Assembly: GCA_013288395.1 (NCBI GenBank)
Contig: JABDBV010000007.1
Location: 1 to 39,831, forward strand
Direction: 5' to 3'
From: Gammaproteobacteria bacterium
GTDB taxonomy: Bacteria; Pseudomonadota; Gammaproteobacteria; DSM-16500
DNA length: 39,831 nt
Under the pieces are notes generated by a model, which was given only the letters and a program-made list of their open reading frames with translations, searched no databases and was not told the origin of the DNA. A program made the position numbers and the translations under genes. Shown here one piece after another: positions 10,519-22,501 of the stretch (positions are counted from its first letter, which is position 1; the number at the start of each line of letters is the position of its first letter).

Positions 10519-12435
10519 ATGCCGGTGATTACCCTTCCAGACGGAAGCCAAAAACAATTTGATAAAGCAGTCACGATTGCAGAAATCGCGGCCAGTATAG
10601 GCGCAGGTCTTGCTAAAGCCGCTATTGCCGGAAAAATTGATGAGCAGTTAGTCGATACCTTTACCATCGTCGATAAAGATGCCGCTATACGCATCATCAC
10701 CGATCGCGATCCAGAAGGCATCGAAGTCATTCGTCACTCCACCGCGCATTTATTAGCGCACGCTGTTAAAAGCCTTTTCCCTGAAGCGCAAGTCACGATT
10801 GGCCCGGTCATTGAAAATGGGTTTTATTACGATTTTGCTTTTTCTAAACCATTTTCCACCGATGATTTAGCCAACATCGAAGCAAAGATGCACGAGTTAA
10901 CCGAGCAAAACTTCAGCGTCTCACGACGCGCCGTCAGCAGAGACGAAGCAATCCAGTTTTTCAAAAATCAAGGTGAAGAATACAAAGTCAAAATTATTCA
11001 AGATATACCCGCTGACGAAATCCTCACCATTTACCAACAAGGTGATTTTGCCGATTTATGTCGCGGCCCGCATGTACCCAGCACTGGCATGCTAAAAGCA
11101 TTTAAGCTCACCAAAGTATCAGGCGCTTATTGGCGCGGCGATTCCAACAATGAAATGTTGCAACGCATTTATGGTACCGCATGGAAAGATAAAAAAACCT
11201 TAGATGATTATCTCAAAAATTTAGAAGAAGCAGAAAAACGTGATCATCGTAAATTAGCAAAAACGATGGACTTATTTCACTTCCAAGAAGAAGCGCCCGG
11301 CATGGTGTTTTGGCACGATAATGGTTGGACCATCTATCAGCAAATTAAAAAATATATCGGCGACCGCATTTCTGCTGTGGGTTATCAAGAAGTGGCGACA
11401 CCGCAAATTGTCGATTTAGATTTATGGCGTAAATCAGGCCACTGGGACATGTTTAGCCAAGAAATGTTTACTGTGGAAGCAGATGACCGTCACTATGCCT
11501 TGAAGCCCATGAATTGTCCTTGTCACATACAGATTTTTAAACAAGGCTTACGCAGTTACAGAGACTTACCTATCCGTTTAGCTGAATTTGGTTATTTGCA
11601 CCGTAATGAATTATCAGGTGCCATGCATGGTCTCATGCGTGTACGCCAATTAGTGCAGGATGACGCCCATATTTTCTGTACCGAAGCACAACTACAAGAA
11701 GAAGCATCTGCTTTTATCCGTTTGTTAATCGATGTTTACAAAGACTTTGGCTTTAACGACGTGGCTGTCCGTTTAGCCACGCGCCCTGAAAAACGCATTG
11801 GCAACGATGCACTCTGGGATCAGGCTGAAAAAGCCTTAGCCGACTCCTTGCGTAGTGAAGGCTTAGATTTTGAAATCAAGCCAGGCGAGGGCGCTTTTTA
11901 TGGACCTAAAATAGAATTTCACTTAAAAGACTGCATAGGCCGCACATGGCAATGTGGTACCCTGCAACTAGATTATGCCCAACCCAGCCGTTTAGACGCT
12001 TATTATATTGCTGAAGATGGCAGTAAAAAGGTGCCAGTGATGTTGCACCGTGCTATCCTTGGCTCGCTTGAACGTTTTTTAGGCATTTTATTAGAGCATT
12101 ATGCTGGCAAGTTGCCCGTGTGGCTGGCACCTGTTCAAGCTGTTGTCATGAATATTACTGACAAACAGGCTCCTTTCGTCGAAGAAATGACGCAAGAACT
12201 AAAAAAACAGGGCTTGAGAGCAAAATCGGACTTGAGAAATGAGAAGATCGGCTTTAAAATCCGCGAGCATACTATCGAACACGTACCTTACCTATTAGTG
12301 GTAGGGGATAGAGAAGTAGAATCGCGCACCCTCTCAGTGAGAACACAAGAAGGTGCAGATTTAGGCGTAATGTCCATAACCAAATGTATAGATTTTATTC
12401 ATACAGAAGTGGCAAAACGCGGCCGGACCAATTAG
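10519..12435 (+). CDS. thrS: threonyl-tRNA synthetase
   Basis: 638 aa; TGS domain, class II motifs ([28 protein letters not shown]); upstream of infC. Confidence 0.98.
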   Translation: MPVITLPDGSQKQFDKAVTIAEIAASIGAGLAKAAIAGKIDEQLVDTFTIVDKDAAIRIITDRDPEGIEVIRHSTAHLLAHAVKSLFPEAQVTIGPVIENGFYYDFAFSKPFSTDDLANIEAKMHELTEQNFSVSRRAVSRDEAIQFFKNQGEEYKVKIIQDIPADEILTIYQQGDFADLCRGPHVPSTGMLKAFKLTKVSGAYWRGDSNNEMLQRIYGTAWKDKKTLDDYLKNLEEAEKRDHRKLAKTMDLFHFQEEAPGMVFWHDNGWTIYQQIKKYIGDRISAVGYQEVATPQIVDLDLWRKSGHWDMFSQEMFTVEADDRHYALKPMNCPCHIQIFKQGLRSYRDLPIRLAEFGYLHRNELSGAMHGLMRVRQLVQDDAHIFCTEAQLQEEASAFIRLLIDVYKDFGFNDVAVRLATRPEKRIGNDALWDQAEKALADSLRSEGLDFEIKPGEGAFYGPKIEFHLKDCIGRTWQCGTLQLDYAQPSRLDAYYIAEDGSKKVPVMLHRAILGSLERFLGILLEHYAGKLPVWLAPVQAVVMNITDKQAPFVEEMTQELKKQGLRAKSDLRNEKIGFKIREHTIEHVPYLLVVGDREVESRTLSVRTQEGADLGVMSITKCIDFIHTEVAKRGRTN

Positions 12436-12447
12436 GAGGATGTTAGG

Positions 12448-12966
12448 ATTAGCACAGAAAAAAAACCTCGTGTAAATGACGAGATCAGGTCAAATGAGGT
12501 TCGCTTAATTGATGCAGAAGGCGAGCAGCTTGGTGTTGTATCCATCTTTGAAGCTAAAAAAATCAGCGAAGAAGCGGGATTAGATTTAGTTGAAGTGTCA
12601 CCGGAGGCTAAACCGCCTGTTTGCCGCGTGATGGATTATGGAAAATATAAATTCCAACTAAGCAAACGTAAAGCCGCTGCCAAAAAGAAGCAAAAGCAAA
12701 TCCAGATCAAGGAAATCAAGCTTCGTCCAGCAACGGAAGAAGCGGATTACCAAGTAAAGTTGCGTAATATCATTAAGTTTTTAGAAAACGGTGATAAGGC
12801 AAAAGTAACCGTCAAGTTCCGTGGACGTGAAATGGCGCATCCGGAACTGGGCATGCAATCATTGCAACGGTTAATTGTCGATTTGGCAGATTATGGCATG
12901 CTTGAACAGCACCCAAAATATGAGGGTCGCCAGATTGTGATGGTATTAGGGCCAAAGAAAAAATAA
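12448..12966 (+). CDS. infC: translation initiation factor IF-3 (ATT start codon)
   Basis: In-frame extension upstream of the track ORF (12595) to ATT at 12448 ([69 protein letters not shown]...), preceded by AGGAGGA at 12434-12440. Confidence 0.94.
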   Translation: MSTEKKPRVNDEIRSNEVRLIDAEGEQLGVVSIFEAKKISEEAGLDLVEVSPEAKPPVCRVMDYGKYKFQLSKRKAAAKKKQKQIQIKEIKLRPATEEADYQVKLRNIIKFLENGDKAKVTVKFRGREMAHPELGMQSLQRLIVDLADYGMLEQHPKYEGRQIVMVLGPKKK

Positions 12967-12969
12967 AGA

Positions 12970-13009
12970 CCGTCATTGCGAGTGCCCGAAGGGCGATGAA
13001 GCAACCCAG
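12970..13009. repeat. half-copy of the CGTCATTGCGAG...GAAGCAACCCAG repeat family in the infC-rpmI intergenic region
   Basis: CCGTCATTGCGAGTGCCCGAAGGGCGATGAAGCAACCCAG matches the left arm of the palindromic elements at 6995 and 26470. Confidence 0.9.
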
Positions 13010-13058
13010 TCAATGAATTTAATTTAACTGTAACAAATGAGATATTTCGGAGTAGGAA

Positions 13059-13283
13059 ATGCCAAGAGCATACAGAGGTGCAAAAATTACAAAGTTAAAA
13101 TCTAACCGTGGTGCGGCCAAACGCTTCAGAGCAACTGCGAACGGTGGTTTTAAATGTAAAAGTATCAACCGCAACCACATTTTGACGAAGAAAACCACTA
13201 AGCGTAAACGTCATTTGCGTGCGGGTCTCAGAGTTCGTGATGAAGACTTGGGTAGAATAGAGCAAATGCTACCCTTTGCTTAA
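13059..13283 (+). CDS. rpmI: 50S ribosomal protein L35
   Basis: [38 protein letters not shown]; position between infC and rplT. Confidence 0.96.
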   Translation: MPRAYRGAKITKLKSNRGAAKRFRATANGGFKCKSINRNHILTKKTTKRKRHLRAGLRVRDEDLGRIEQMLPFA

Positions 13284-13367
13284 ATCACCAACAATCCCGC
13301 CAATCGCCCTCTATCAAGAAAATAGTTGTGGTGCTTGGCTACTTAACTACTAAAGAGGATAGTAAAA

Positions 13368-13733
13368 ATGGCAAGAGTAAAACGTGGTGTTACCGCGAGA
13401 GCGAAACACAAAAAGGTTCTAGATAAAGCAAAAGGTTATTATGGTGCTCGCAGCCGCGTCTATCGCGTAGCGAAGCAAGCCGTCATCAAAGCCGCACAAT
13501 ATGCATACCGTGACCGTCGTCAACGTAAACGCGAATTTCGTGCTCTCTGGATTGTCCGCGTCAACGCGGCTGCCCGTTTACACGGCTTGAGCTACAGCGA
13601 ATTCATGAATGGCTTGAAAAAAGCAGCGATCGAAGTTGATCGTAAAGTCTTAGCAGACATCGCCGTTCACGACAAAGCCGCCTTTACAGCGATTGTCGAA
13701 AAGGTAAAAGCAAGCTTAGCATCCGCCGCATAA
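13368..13733 (+). CDS. rplT: 50S ribosomal protein L20
   Basis: 121 aa, [55 protein letters not shown]. Confidence 0.98.
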   Translation: MARVKRGVTARAKHKKVLDKAKGYYGARSRVYRVAKQAVIKAAQYAYRDRRQRKREFRALWIVRVNAAARLHGLSYSEFMNGLKKAAIEVDRKVLADIAVHDKAAFTAIVEKVKASLASAA

Positions 13734-13742
13734 AACCATATT

Positions 13743-13768
13743 CCCTCTTCTGCGATAGCGGGAGAGGG
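13743..13768. promoter_or_regulatory. intergenic hairpin between rplT and pheS
   Basis: CCCTCTTCTGC-GATA-GCGGGAGAGGG, 11-bp stem including wobble/mismatch; no T tract. Confidence 0.4.
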
Positions 13769-13786
13769 TTAGGCTAAGGATGAATC

Positions 13787-14800
13787 ATGGAATCGTTAGA
13801 AGATATCCTGAGAAACGCAACAAAGGCGATCCAATCAGCGCCAGATCTGAAAACGCTAGATAACATACGCGTGCAGTATCTAGGTAAAAAAGGCCAACTC
13901 ACTGATTATCTCAAAACGCTCGGGCAACTTTCGCCTGAAGAGCGTCCACTCGCGGGACAAAAAATCAATACGGTTAAAGAATCGCTGCAGGCATTAATTG
14001 AAGAACGAACCCATCAGTTCAAATACGCATTGATTGCAGAACAATTGGCGGCAGAAGCAATCGATGTCAGCTTGCCGGGCCGATCACAAGAAGTCGGTAG
14101 TATTCATCCCATCACAAAAACCTTTCAAAACTTACAACAAATTTTTACGCAAATGGGCTTTATCGTATTGGATGGCCCTGAAATTGAGGATGATTACCAT
14201 AATTTTGCCGCACTCAATTTTCCAGAATTACATCCAGCGCGCGCCATGCAAGACACTTTTTATTTTGCTAACGGCATGTTGCTGCGCACACACATGTCTA
14301 CGGTGCAAATACGCGCTATGATACAAATGCCGCCGCCATTGCGCATGGTGGCAATGGGTAGGGTATACAGAAATGAATTTGATATTACACATACACCCAT
14401 GTTTCATCAGATGGAATGTTTAATGATTGATGAGCATGTTTCATTCGCTGATCTAAAAGGTTTATTACAAGAATTTTTATATGCCTTTTTTTCTAAAGAT
14501 ATCGCTATACGCTTTCGCCCTTCTTATTTTCCTTTTACCGAACCTTCCGCTGAAGTGGATATAGCCTGCGTCAGTTGCAATGGTAAAGGTTGCCGTATTT
14601 GCAAAAAGTCAGGCTGGTTAGAAGTATTAGGTTGCGGCATGGTTCATCCCAACGTATTAAAAATGGCGGGCATTGATAGCGAACGCTTTCAGGGGCTTGC
14701 ATTTGGCGCGGGCGTTGACCGTTTAGCATTATTAAAATACGGTATTTCTGATTTACGATCCTTATTTGAAAATGATTTACGTTTTTTAAAGCAGTTTTAA
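13787..14800 (+). CDS. pheS: phenylalanyl-tRNA synthetase alpha subunit
   Basis: 337 aa; motifs [55 protein letters not shown]. Confidence 0.98.
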   Translation: MESLEDILRNATKAIQSAPDLKTLDNIRVQYLGKKGQLTDYLKTLGQLSPEERPLAGQKINTVKESLQALIEERTHQFKYALIAEQLAAEAIDVSLPGRSQEVGSIHPITKTFQNLQQIFTQMGFIVLDGPEIEDDYHNFAALNFPELHPARAMQDTFYFANGMLLRTHMSTVQIRAMIQMPPPLRMVAMGRVYRNEFDITHTPMFHQMECLMIDEHVSFADLKGLLQEFLYAFFSKDIAIRFRPSYFPFTEPSAEVDIACVSCNGKGCRICKKSGWLEVLGCGMVHPNVLKMAGIDSERFQGLAFGAGVDRLALLKYGISDLRSLFENDLRFLKQF

Positions 14801-14812
14801 AAGGGCACGAAA

Positions 14813-17191
14813 ATGAGATTCAGTGAATCATGGTTACGCGAATGGGTGAACCCCGCATTATCGAGCGATGCGCTAGGCGAGAAGCTGACCATGGCAGGTT
14901 TGGAAGTAGAAGAGCTAACACCCGTGGCATTGCCATTTTCAGGTATTATAGTGGGTGAAGTATTAAAAGTAGCAAAACATCCCGAAGCAGACCGTTTGCA
15001 TGTATGCGAAATAAATGTAGGCGCTAACCCTCATTTAAATATTGTATGTGGTGCCGCCAATGTAAAAGCAGGAATGAAAGTGCCTGTCGCCATGCTCGAT
15101 GCGGTCTTAGCAAACAAAACTAAAATTAAACTAACAACCCTGCGTGGTGTCGTCTCAGAAGGCATGCTTTGTTCCGCCGTGGAATTAGGTTTAGCAGAAG
15201 AAAGTGATGGCTTGATGCCGCTGCCACTGGATGCGCCACTCGGTGCAGACATTCGTCAGTATCTCAAACTAGATGATCAAGCGATTGAAATCGGCATCAC
15301 ACCCAACCGTGGTGATTGCTTAAGTATTCGAGGTGTTGCAAGAGAAGTCTCCGCTTTAACCTGCTCACCACTCACCCCTGTTTTATTAAAAGAGATGCAG
15401 CCATCTATCAAAGACACGCTGCCAGTGACTGTCAACGCTGCAAAGGGTTGTCCTCGCTATGTAGGCCGCGTGATACGCAATGTTAAAGCCGATGCAACAA
15501 CACCCACCTGGATGAAAGAAAAATTACGTCGTAGCGGGTTACGCTCCATCAGCCCCATTGTGGATGTGGCGAATTACGTCATGCTTGAACTGGGCCAACC
15601 CATGCACGCGTTTGACCTTCATACCCTCGATAAAGAAGTGTTAGTCAGATTATCAAAACAAGGCGAGCGTATTCTTTTATTAGATGAAAGTGAAAAAGTG
15701 TTAGATGCAAATACCCTCATCATTGCAGACAAAGAAAAACCATTAGCCATTGCTGGTGTGATGGGCGGTTTAAATTCAAGTGTTACTTTACGTACAAGCG
15801 ATATCTTCCTTGAAAGCGCTTATTTTTCACCCACAGTGATAGCAAGACAGCGTCAATATTACCAACTCAATTCAGATTCTGCTTATCGTTTTGAAAGAGG
15901 AGTGGATCCCACCATTCAACGCGAAGCCATTGAACGCGCCACACAATTAATTTTAGATATTACCGGAGGCGAAGCGGGCCCTGTGATTGAAGTAGCTAGC
16001 AAAGAACACCTCCCACCACCTGTTATGGTTCCATTATCTAAAGAAAAAGTAGCTCGTATACTTGGCGTGGTGGTGCCTGATAAAGAAATAGATGACATAT
16101 TAAAAAGGCTGCAATTTGTTTCACATCAGGGTGGCAAGACTTTTCAAGTTCCCCCTTATCGTTCAGATGTATCATTACCTGAGGATTTAATCGAAGAAAT
16201 TGCCAGGGTTTATGGCTACAACAATATTCCTACGCAATCGCTCACGGGAAAATTAAAAGCCCAGCAAACCCATCAGAAAAAGCCAGATTTAGCTCTGTTG
16301 CGACTAGTGCTCAGCGATCAAGGCTACCATGAAGTCATTTCTTATAGCTTTATAGACAAGAAGACTCAATCGCTCTTTGATCCTGAGGCTGAAATTGAAG
16401 AATTGGTGAATCCCGTCTCCGCAGAAATGTCTGTGATGCGTACGACTTTGTGGCCAGGTCTAGTGAGCACCTTCCTTTATAACAAAAGCCGCCAACAGCA
16501 TCGCGCCCGTCTCTTTGAAATAGGGGCCTGCTTTATCAAGCAAGGGCAGACCTTAACGCAACCCGTCAAGCTAGCAGGTCTAATGACAGGCTTTGCTTTC
16601 CCCGAACAATGGGGCATGCAAACACGAGAAGGCGACTTTTTTGACTTAAAAGGCAATTTGGTCAATGTCCTCAAACAATTCCTACCAGCTAATGACATAA
16701 GCTTCCAACCCGCGACCCATCCAGCGATGCATCCTGGCCAAACAGCAGCTATTGTTTATCTGGAACAAAAGATTGGGTTGATCGGCGCATTACACCCTTT
16801 GGTGCTAGATGCTCTCGATTTACCCCAGCAAACCAAGGTGTTTGTCTTTGAATTAGACCTATCGATGCTTCCTGAAGCTAAAAAGCACCCTATAGAGGAT
16901 GTGTCGAAGTTCCCTGAGATCAGACGGGATATTGCAATAATTATAAATCAGGCTATACCAGTAAAAGCAATTCAAGGTACAATAAGAATGTCTGCAGGTG
17001 ATTGGTTAAAAGACGTTTTTATTTTTGACGTCTACCAAGGAAAGGGAATTTCACCTGGTCACAAAAGTGTCGCGTTAGGTTTGATTTTGCAACACCCTAC
17101 ACGTACGCTAGTAGACGATGAAGTGACAGCACTAATGGAACAAGTAATGACGGCGTTAAAGGGACAATTCGGAGCTGAGTTAAGGAGCTGA
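14813..17191 (+). CDS. pheT: phenylalanyl-tRNA synthetase beta subunit
   Basis: 792 aa; [14 protein letters not shown]..., tRNA-binding domain, B3/B4, FDX-ACB C-terminus. Confidence 0.98.
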   Translation: MRFSESWLREWVNPALSSDALGEKLTMAGLEVEELTPVALPFSGIIVGEVLKVAKHPEADRLHVCEINVGANPHLNIVCGAANVKAGMKVPVAMLDAVLANKTKIKLTTLRGVVSEGMLCSAVELGLAEESDGLMPLPLDAPLGADIRQYLKLDDQAIEIGITPNRGDCLSIRGVAREVSALTCSPLTPVLLKEMQPSIKDTLPVTVNAAKGCPRYVGRVIRNVKADATTPTWMKEKLRRSGLRSISPIVDVANYVMLELGQPMHAFDLHTLDKEVLVRLSKQGERILLLDESEKVLDANTLIIADKEKPLAIAGVMGGLNSSVTLRTSDIFLESAYFSPTVIARQRQYYQLNSDSAYRFERGVDPTIQREAIERATQLILDITGGEAGPVIEVASKEHLPPPVMVPLSKEKVARILGVVVPDKEIDDILKRLQFVSHQGGKTFQVPPYRSDVSLPEDLIEEIARVYGYNNIPTQSLTGKLKAQQTHQKKPDLALLRLVLSDQGYHEVISYSFIDKKTQSLFDPEAEIEELVNPVSAEMSVMRTTLWPGLVSTFLYNKSRQQHRARLFEIGACFIKQGQTLTQPVKLAGLMTGFAFPEQWGMQTREGDFFDLKGNLVNVLKQFLPANDISFQPATHPAMHPGQTAAIVYLEQKIGLIGALHPLVLDALDLPQQTKVFVFELDLSMLPEAKKHPIEDVSKFPEIRRDIAIIINQAIPVKAIQGTIRMSAGDWLKDVFIFDVYQGKGISPGHKSVALGLILQHPTRTLVDDEVTALMEQVMTALKGQFGAELRS

Positions 17192-17195
17192 TGAT

Positions 17196-17528
17196 ATGGC
17201 AATGACGTTGACAAAAGCTGATCTTGCAAAGTATTTGGATGATGAAATTGGATTAACAAACCGAGAAGCTAAAGGCATTGTTGAACTGTTTTATCAAAAA
17301 ATCATTGAGTCACTGATAAACGCGCAGCAAGTTAAACTCTCTGGGTTTGGTAATTTTTCTCCGCATGACAAAAGAGAGCGTCCCGGACGCAATCCTCGGA
17401 CTGGCGAAGAAGTCCCAGTCACCGCGCGCCGCGTGATTACATTTCATTGCGGTCAAAAATTAAAAGCACGAGTGGAAAAATTCGCAGGTAAAGAAGCGCA
17501 AGGATCTTCCGGTGAACAGAAACAATAA
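17196..17528 (+). CDS. ihfA: integration host factor alpha subunit
   Basis: 110 aa; [49 protein letters not shown]; downstream of pheT. Confidence 0.97.
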   Translation: MAMTLTKADLAKYLDDEIGLTNREAKGIVELFYQKIIESLINAQQVKLSGFGNFSPHDKRERPGRNPRTGEEVPVTARRVITFHCGQKLKARVEKFAGKEAQGSSGEQKQ

Positions 17529-17904
17529 GCGAAAGCAGTCACTGGAAAATGAATTACCAGCTATACCTGACAAACGCTATTTTACCATCAGTGAGGTCAG
17601 CACCCTCTGTGCGGTAAAAGCCTATGTCTTACGCTATTGGGAGCAAGAATTTCCCCAACTAAAACCCATTAAGCGCCAGGGCAATAGACGGTATTATCAA
17701 CAACAGGATGTTTTAATCGTTCGGCAAATTAAAAAACTGCTTTATGAGGATGGATTTACAATTGAAGGTGCCCGCGCACAGCTATCAAACACGCCAGAGC
17801 CCATAAGTCAATCAGTAAAAGCTAATGTCGCTATAAAAAAAGTGATTGCAGATCTTGAAAGTGTTTTGCAAAATCTGCAATCCGACTTGATGACAAATCA
17901 ATAG
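17512..17904 (+). CDS. MerR-family transcriptional regulator
   Basis: [72 protein letters not shown] start overlapping the 3' end of ihfA. Confidence 0.92.
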   Translation: MNRNNKRKQSLENELPAIPDKRYFTISEVSTLCAVKAYVLRYWEQEFPQLKPIKRQGNRRYYQQQDVLIVRQIKKLLYEDGFTIEGARAQLSNTPEPISQSVKANVAIKKVIADLESVLQNLQSDLMTNQ

Positions 17905-17921
17905 GGCATTAACCATAAAAT

Positions 17922-17995
17922 CGGGGCGTGGCGCAGTCTGGTAGCGCACTTGTCTGGGGGGCAAGTGGTCGTCGGTTCAAATCCGGCCGCCCCGA
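17922..17995 (+). tRNA. tRNA-Pro(GGG)
   Basis: CGGGGCGTGGCGCAGTCTGGTAGCGCACTTGTCTGGGGGGCAAGTGGTCGTCGGTTCAAATCCGGCCGCCCCGA; anticodon loop CTGGGGG. Confidence 0.94.
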
Positions 17996-18028
17996 ATAAT
18001 TATCGTTTACATCAAGGAACGTTTACGC

Positions 18029-19702
18029 GTGGAAAAAATCTGGTTAAAGAGTTATCCCCCTGGCGTGCCAGCAGAAATTAATCCTGATGCTTATCAATCT
18101 ATTCTCGAGGTATTAGAAAATAGCTGCCTCAAATATGCTAACCAGCCCGCATTTTATAATCTAGGCTCAACATTAACGTATAAAGAAATGGATGCCTATA
18201 GCAAAGCTTTTACTTCTTTCTTACAAAACACGCTGAAAGTAGAGAAGGGTGATCGTGTCGCCATCATGCTACCTAATGTATTGCAATACCCCATCGCGTT
18301 ATTTGGCGCAATGCGCGCAGGTGCAATCATTGTCAATGTGAATCCGCTTTATACGGCAGACGAACTTGCATACCAAATAAATAATGCCGGTGCGACCACT
18401 ATCATTTCATTAGCGAATTTCGCTCAAACAGTGCAACGAGCGCTACCGCGCATGCCTACACTAAAACATGTCATCATTACGCACCTAGGCGATATGTTAC
18501 CGCCTATTAAAGCCTGGGTGATGCATTTGGTTTTGAAATATGTCTACAAAAAAATTCCTGCTTGGCATATTCCTCATGCTATTTCCTTTAAACTGGCGTT
18601 AAAAAAAGGGAATGAAAAGCCGTTTACGCCTGTGGAAATTAGTCCTCAAGATATCGCTTTTTTACAATATACCGGTGGAACAACAGGCGTATCCAAAGGC
18701 GCGATCCTGACACATCGAAATATTATTGCGAATATTCAGCAAGCGAGCGCATGGTTTAAAGATTTAGTGGTGGAAGGAAAAGAAGTCCTCATTACTGCAT
18801 TGCCGCTTTATCATATTTTTTCTTTAACGGCGAACTGCTTATTCTTCTCAAAACTGGGTGGTTTAAATGTTCTAATCACGAATCCGCGCGATCTTTCCAG
18901 CATCATTAAAGAAATGAAGCGATTTAAATTTACGACTATTACCGGCGTGAACACGTTATTTAATGGTTTATTAAAGCATCCACAATTTGCCAAGTTGGAT
19001 TTTAGTCAATTACGACTTTCATTGGGCGGCGGCATGGCGGTGCAACGTGTGGTTGCTGAAAAATGGCAGAAAGTGACTGGTAAGCCATTATTAGAAGCAT
19101 ATGGCCTGACAGAAACATCTCCTTGCGTCACCATTAATCCTGCTAACTTAAAAGCATATAATGGCAGCATCGGCTTGCCAGTTTCTTCCACTGACGTTTG
19201 TTTTTTAGATGACGATCACCAGCCTGTACCATTGGGTGAAGCGGGCGAGCTGGCAGTAAAAGGCCCGCAAGTGATGAAAGGCTATTGGCAAAATCCAATC
19301 GAAACCGAAAAAGTATTTATCCGCGACGGATGGTTTTTGACGGGCGATATTGCATCGATTGACCAATATGGTTATGTGCGTCTCTTGGAACGAAAAAAAG
19401 ACATGATTTTGGTATCGGGATTTAATGTCTATCCCAATGAAATTGAAAATGTGATTGCGCGGATTCCTGGCGTCAAGGAAGTGGCGGTGATTGGCGTCGC
19501 AGATGAAAATACTGGCGAAGCGGTAAAAGCCTTTATTGTCAAAGATGACCCTGATTTAACACCAGCAATGATTATTAAACAAACTCGCGAGCATTTAACG
19601 CCTTATAAAGTTCCCAAACAAATTAGCTTTGTGGGTGAATTACCCAAATCGAATGTCGGCAAAATATTGCGCCGAGCGTTAAGAGAAAACCCGCAGAGTT
19701 AA
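18029..19702 (+). CDS. fadD: long-chain fatty acid--CoA ligase
   Basis: 557 aa; AMP-binding motif YTGGTTGVSKGAILTHRN; GDIASIDQYGYVRLLERKKDMILVSGFNVYPNEIE. Confidence 0.92.
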   Translation: MEKIWLKSYPPGVPAEINPDAYQSILEVLENSCLKYANQPAFYNLGSTLTYKEMDAYSKAFTSFLQNTLKVEKGDRVAIMLPNVLQYPIALFGAMRAGAIIVNVNPLYTADELAYQINNAGATTIISLANFAQTVQRALPRMPTLKHVIITHLGDMLPPIKAWVMHLVLKYVYKKIPAWHIPHAISFKLALKKGNEKPFTPVEISPQDIAFLQYTGGTTGVSKGAILTHRNIIANIQQASAWFKDLVVEGKEVLITALPLYHIFSLTANCLFFSKLGGLNVLITNPRDLSSIIKEMKRFKFTTITGVNTLFNGLLKHPQFAKLDFSQLRLSLGGGMAVQRVVAEKWQKVTGKPLLEAYGLTETSPCVTINPANLKAYNGSIGLPVSSTDVCFLDDDHQPVPLGEAGELAVKGPQVMKGYWQNPIETEKVFIRDGWFLTGDIASIDQYGYVRLLERKKDMILVSGFNVYPNEIENVIARIPGVKEVAVIGVADENTGEAVKAFIVKDDPDLTPAMIIKQTREHLTPYKVPKQISFVGELPKSNVGKILRRALRENPQS

Positions 19703-19722
19703 GTGCTAACTGTTATTGTACT

Positions 19723-19825
19723 TTTGCGCTCTCATATACACCCCTCATCTGCCCTAAACGTGCCCGTGCCCGTGTGCGTGCCCGGGCACGTTTACGGGCG
19801 GATGAGGGGTGTGTGTGAGAGCGCA
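19723..19825. repeat. large GC-rich imperfect palindrome downstream of fadD
   Basis: Arms TTGCGCTCTCATATACACCCCTCATCTGCCCTAAACGTGCCCG and reverse complement CGGGCACGTTTACGGGCGGATGAGGGGTGTGTGTGAGAGCGCAA, about 44 bp with a few mismatches and one indel; GTGCCC-rich loop. Confidence 0.9.
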
Positions 19826-19933
19826 ATAATTGCATCCCCAAAGACAGCTAATTCCCCCTCCAATTTACGTGTATAACCCATTAGATTATGTTACAATTCC
19901 TCGGTTAAAAACTCACATAAAATGCAGCCCACT

Positions 19934-22501
19934 ATGGATAATATAATCGCAAAAGAAATTCAAAAAGTCAGTGTCGAAAGCGAGCTAAAAAAGTCTTATC
20001 TCGATTACGCCATGAGCGTCATTATTGGACGCGCATTACCCGATGTACGTGATGGCTTAAAGCCAGTACACCGACGTGTTTTGTTCGCTATGCACGAGCT
20101 CAGTAATGATTGGAATAAACCTTATAAAAAGTCTGCCCGTATCGTTGGTGACGTCATCGGTAAATACCATCCGCATGGCGATTCTGCTGTTTACGACACC
20201 ATTGTCCGTATGGCGCAGCCTTTTTCTTTGCGCTATTTACTGGTAGATGGTCAAGGTAACTTCGGCTCCATCGATGGCGATACAGCCGCGGCCATGCGTT
20301 ATACCGAAATCCGCATGTCTCGTTTCGCGCATACCCTGCTAGACGATATCGAAAAAGATACGGTGGATTTTACCCCTAATTACGATGAAAACGAGATGAT
20401 GCCGCTCGTTTTGCCCACCCGCGTACCAAATCTGCTGGTGAATGGCTCATCCGGTATTGCTGTTGGTATGGCAACCAACATCCCGCCGCACAACTTAACT
20501 GAAATTATTAATGCTTGTCTTGCCTACATAGAAAATAACGACATTTCTATTAATGAGCTCATGCAGCATGTCCCAGGCCCTGATTTCCCAACCGGCGGTA
20601 TTATTCAAGGCCGCACGGGTATTATCGAGGCATACCACACAGGCCGTGGCCGCGTAGTCGTACGGGGTAGAACTCATATTGAATCGGACGAAAAATCAAG
20701 CAAAGACCGCATTATCATCACCGAGCTGCCTTATCAGGTAAACAAAGCACGTTTAGTTGAGCGTATTGCTGAATTAGTGAAGGAAAAAAAACTGGAGGGT
20801 ATTTCAGCACTTCGTGATGAATCCGATAAGCAGGGTATGCGCGTGGTGGTAGAGCTGCGCCGTGGTGAAAATACCGACGTTATCCTGAATAATTTATTTG
20901 TACACACTCAACTACAAAGCATGTTTGGCGTAAACATGGTTGCCTTGGCGGATGATCAACCCAAGGTACTTAATCTTAAAGATATGCTTGAAGCATTTGT
21001 CCGTCACCGTCGCGAAGTGGTCACACGTCGCACTCTCTTTGATTTACAAAAAGCACGTGAGCGGGAGCATATTTTAGAAGGGTTGGCCATTGCGCTTTCA
21101 AATATCGATCCAATGATCGCTTTAATTAAGCAGGCTAAAGATGCGGCAGATGCAAAAATTCAAATGTTGGAACGTGTGTGGGAGGCTCCTGCAACCATTG
21201 ATATTTTAACCCGAGCAGGGGTGAAGGATAGCATCACGCATTTAGTGGAACACTATGGTTTATCTGATGATGGTTATCGTCTATCTCCTGAACAAGCGCA
21301 AGCAATTCTGGAGATGCGTTTACATCGCTTAACTGGACTTGAGCAGGGTAAAATTATTAGTGAACACAAAGAATTACAAATAGTAATTCGTGAACTAAAT
21401 GAAATACTTCAAAATTCAACCCGTCTTATGGAAGTGATACGAGATGATTTAGTCTCCATTAAAACGGATTTCGGCGATGCAAGACGTACAGAAATCGTGG
21501 AAGGTGCCGAAGGCGAAATGCTGATGGAAGATCTCATCCCCGATGAAGAAGTCGTTGTAACCTTATCGCACGAAGGCTATGTGAAAACGCAGCCTTTAGG
21601 TGTGTATCAGGCGCAACATCGTGGTGGCCGTGGCAAAACCGCTACTGCCGTCAAAGAAGAAGACTTTATAGAATTCTTAATCGCTGCGCGTACCCATGAC
21701 ACGGTGCTTTGCTTTACCAATCACGGTAAAGTGTATTGGCTCAAAGTATATCAACTACCTCAAGCCAACCGCACCTCACGTGGCCGCCCCATTATTAACA
21801 TATTGCCTTTAGCAGAAGGTGAGCGCGTCAATGCATTCTTACCTGTACGCGAATATAAAGAAAATCAATATGTAGTCATGGCAACCTCAAAAGGATTAGT
21901 GAAGAAAGTATCCCTGGTTGATTTCTCTCGTCCGCGTTCCTCAGGCATTATTGCAATTGGCCTAAATGAAGGCGATCAATTAGTGAATGCTGATATTACC
22001 GACGGTAAGCATGACATTATGCTCTTTACTAATGCCGGCAAAGTCGTCCGCTTCCCTGAAGCGAAAGTCCGCTGTATGGGTCGCCAAGCCACCGGTGTAC
22101 GCGGCGTCAAACTGCAAGAAGGGCAAAAAGTGGTTTCCTTGGTCGTGTCTTATGAGGGTGACATTTTAACAGCTACTGAAAAAGGCTATGGAAAACGTAC
22201 CGCCATTGACGAATACCGTCTCAGCGGCCGTGGCGGCCAAGGCGTAATTTCCATCCATGTGAATGAGCGTAACGGCGATGTGGTGAGCGCCATTCAAGTT
22301 AAAGAAGAAGATGAAGTAATGCTCATTACCAATAAGGGAACATTAGTACGGGTTCCCGTTGCTGAAATCTCTGTTATAGGCCGAAACACACAAGGCGTAC
22401 GTTTAATTCAACTCAGTGAGGGTGAATTGTTGGTTACCCTTGAACGCGTTGCTTACCAAGTGACTATTACTCAAGATACTACTCAGGAGGAGGGAAAATA
22501 A
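19934..22501 (+). CDS. gyrA: DNA gyrase subunit A
   Basis: About 855 aa; [52 protein letters not shown], catalytic [12 protein letters not shown]. The track starts at 19922; ATG at 19934 is also plausible. Confidence 0.98.
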   Translation: MDNIIAKEIQKVSVESELKKSYLDYAMSVIIGRALPDVRDGLKPVHRRVLFAMHELSNDWNKPYKKSARIVGDVIGKYHPHGDSAVYDTIVRMAQPFSLRYLLVDGQGNFGSIDGDTAAAMRYTEIRMSRFAHTLLDDIEKDTVDFTPNYDENEMMPLVLPTRVPNLLVNGSSGIAVGMATNIPPHNLTEIINACLAYIENNDISINELMQHVPGPDFPTGGIIQGRTGIIEAYHTGRGRVVVRGRTHIESDEKSSKDRIIITELPYQVNKARLVERIAELVKEKKLEGISALRDESDKQGMRVVVELRRGENTDVILNNLFVHTQLQSMFGVNMVALADDQPKVLNLKDMLEAFVRHRREVVTRRTLFDLQKAREREHILEGLAIALSNIDPMIALIKQAKDAADAKIQMLERVWEAPATIDILTRAGVKDSITHLVEHYGLSDDGYRLSPEQAQAILEMRLHRLTGLEQGKIISEHKELQIVIRELNEILQNSTRLMEVIRDDLVSIKTDFGDARRTEIVEGAEGEMLMEDLIPDEEVVVTLSHEGYVKTQPLGVYQAQHRGGRGKTATAVKEEDFIEFLIAARTHDTVLCFTNHGKVYWLKVYQLPQANRTSRGRPIINILPLAEGERVNAFLPVREYKENQYVVMATSKGLVKKVSLVDFSRPRSSGIIAIGLNEGDQLVNADITDGKHDIMLFTNAGKVVRFPEAKVRCMGRQATGVRGVKLQEGQKVVSLVVSYEGDILTATEKGYGKRTAIDEYRLSGRGGQGVISIHVNERNGDVVSAIQVKEEDEVMLITNKGTLVRVPVAEISVIGRNTQGVRLIQLSEGELLVTLERVAYQVTITQDTTQEEGK

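Noticed and set aside
13743-13768. pheST attenuator with leader peptide (pheM-like)
   Set aside because: The hairpin lacks a T tract and no Phe-rich leader ORF was identified upstream of pheS.
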